DNA of 10,181 bases from Phyllobacteriaceae bacterium. Its GTDB lineage: Bacteria; Pseudomonadota; Alphaproteobacteria; Rhizobiales; Ancalomicrobiaceae. The stretch spans positions 1 through 10,181 of the forward strand of contig JAAYVT010000721.1 in the NCBI GenBank assembly GCA_012517025.1, in the 5' to 3' direction. The notes under the pieces were generated by a model that ran no database searches, was not told the origin of the DNA, and worked only from the letters and a program-made list of their open reading frames with translations. Numbering within the stretch: the stretch's first letter is position 1; every line of letters starts with the position of its first letter. Positions 9,229-10,181 of the stretch are shown here, one piece after another. Position numbers and translations under genes: made by a program.

Positions 9229-10181
9229 ATGCCGGCGCTCGCCACCCTCGACGACCATCCCGACGACCCGGTGCCCTCCGGCGCCGAGGTCGGCACGCTC
9301 GCCGCCGCCGACGGGGTCGCGCTGCGCTGGGCGCGCTTCGCCCCGCTCGGCCGCCTCTGCCGCGGCACCGTGCTGATTCTCCAGGGCCGGGCGGAATTCG
9401 TCGAACGCTGGTTCGAGACGATTCGCGATCTGCAGGTCCGCGGCTTCCGCGTCGTCGCCTTCGACTGGCGCGGCCAGGGCGGATCGCAGCGGATGGCGTC
9501 GCATCCGCGCATGGGCCACGTCCGCGACTTCCGCGCCTACCGCCGCGATCTCGACGCGATCCTCGCCGAGGTCGTCCCGCCACCGCCCGAACCGCTCTAC
9601 GTCCTCGCCCATTCGACCGGCGCGCTGATCGCCGCCGAGGCGGCCCCCGACCTGCGCGGCCGGGTGCGGCGGATGGTGATGGTGGCGCCGTTCCTCGGCC
9701 TCGGCGATTTCGGCCTGTCGGAGGGCCTCGCCCGTCCGCTCGCCCGGCTGTTGCGCGGCCTCGGCCTGGGGCGCACCTTCGTGCCCGGCGGCGGCGCCAC
9801 CGCGATCCTCACCACCCCCTTCGAAACCAACCGCCTGACCTCGGATCCGCGCCGCCACGCCCGCGGCGCCGAGCGCTCGTGGCGCCGGCCCGATCTCGCC
9901 ATCGGCTCGCCGTCGATCGGCTGGCTCGCCGCCGCCTTCGCCGCGCAGACGCGGGTGATGCGGCCGGAAGCCCTCGACGCCTGGCGCATCCCGACGTTGA
10001 TTCTGGCCGCCGGCGCCGACGCCGTCGTGTCGCTGCCGGCGATCGAGCGTTTCGCCGCCGCGACCCGCGCGACCGGACTGTTGGTGGTCCCCGGCGCCCG
10101 TCACGAGTTGTTGCAGGAGCGCGATCGCTGGCGCGAACAGGCATGGGCCGCCTTCGACGCCTTCGTGCCCGGCGACGGTGC
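9229..10181 (+). CDS. Alpha/beta hydrolase, lysophospholipase (PldB-like), 3' end outside window
   Basis: 317 residues are visible and the frame is still open at the window edge, probably close to the normal end since the family is usually about 310-340 residues. Conserved parts are the strand and turn TVLILQGRAEFVERW (about 47-61), DWRGQGGS (79-86), the nucleophile elbow AHSTG with Ser129, the acid AGAD with Asp264, and the histidine loop GARHELLQ with His292. Together they complete a Ser-Asp-His triad. The first Gly of the usual GxSxG elbow is Ala127. The protein fits the monoacylglycerol lipase/lysophospholipase L2 group (COG2267), which hydrolyses lysophospholipids or monoacylglycerols; the actual substrate is not determinable. 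No signal peptide is seen, so it is probably cytoplasmic or membrane-associated. ATG at 9229 follows GGGGAG (9213-9218) with a 10-base spacer. It is divergent from hsp20; no functional link is evident. Confidence 0.9.
   Translation, partial: MPALATLDDHPDDPVPSGAEVGTLAAADGVALRWARFAPLGRLCRGTVLILQGRAEFVERWFETIRDLQVRGFRVVAFDWRGQGGSQRMASHPRMGHVRDFRAYRRDLDAILAEVVPPPPEPLYVLAHSTGALIAAEAAPDLRGRVRRMVMVAPFLGLGDFGLSEGLARPLARLLRGLGLGRTFVPGGGATAILTTPFETNRLTSDPRRHARGAERSWRRPDLAIGSPSIGWLAAAFAAQTRVMRPEALDAWRIPTLILAAGADAVVSLPAIERFAAATRATGLLVVPGARHELLQERDRWREQAWAAFDAFVPGDG

Noticed and set aside
8845..10104. 419-codon minus-strand frame covering the hydrolase region and the hsp20 leader
   Set aside because: It is antisense to the alpha/beta hydrolase, which carries an intact catalytic triad, and it would run through the ROSE-like leader and the start of hsp20 in another frame. 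No domain is recognisable.

Overview
The window looks like an ordinary chromosomal stretch from a GC-rich alphaproteobacterium, most likely of the Hyphomicrobiales (Rhizobiales). The basis for that placement is the very high GC content, the form of the GltB/GltD proteins, a CTATGT-type -10 element, and a ROSE-type leader in front of a small heat-shock gene, a regulator typical of rhizobia and relatives. The order-level placement is inference. I see no mobile element, integrase, tRNA, rRNA or CRISPR array.

Layout. Positions 42-6308 (minus strand) hold the glutamate synthase operon, gltB then gltD, with a strong stem-loop in the 114-base gap between them. Positions 6309-6863 are a 555-base divergent intergenic region. 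It has no gene but contains several inverted repeats, including an operator-like palindrome (TAGGTCA-N7-TGACCTA) and short palindromes in the gltB leader. Positions 6864-7910 (plus) encode a PLP-dependent L-threonine aldolase. It converges, 7 bases apart, on a small Dabb-domain (stress-responsive A/B barrel) gene at 7918-8202 (minus) that appears to start at TTG. Positions 8203-8413 carry two stem-loops, one a likely intrinsic terminator for the gene upstream of it. Positions 8414-8908 (minus) encode an Hsp20/IbpA-type small heat-shock protein. Its roughly 135-base leader has the ROSE RNA-thermometer signature (UCGCU opposite GAGGA over the Shine-Dalgarno), and a sigma-32-like promoter lies just upstream. 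Positions 9229-10181 (plus) encode an alpha/beta hydrolase of the lysophospholipase (PldB-like) type, cut by the window end within its C-terminal tail.

How the parts work together. GltB and GltD form NADPH-dependent glutamate synthase, the nitrogen-assimilation enzyme that works with glutamine synthetase. Threonine aldolase cleaves threonine to glycine and acetaldehyde and is not obviously linked to its neighbours. The hsp20 unit appears to be controlled at two levels: heat-shock transcription and RNA melting at the ribosome-binding site. I found no credible new multi-gene system; the points of most interest are regulatory: the ROSE-like leader, the gltB-gltD intergenic stem and the divergent-promoter palindrome.
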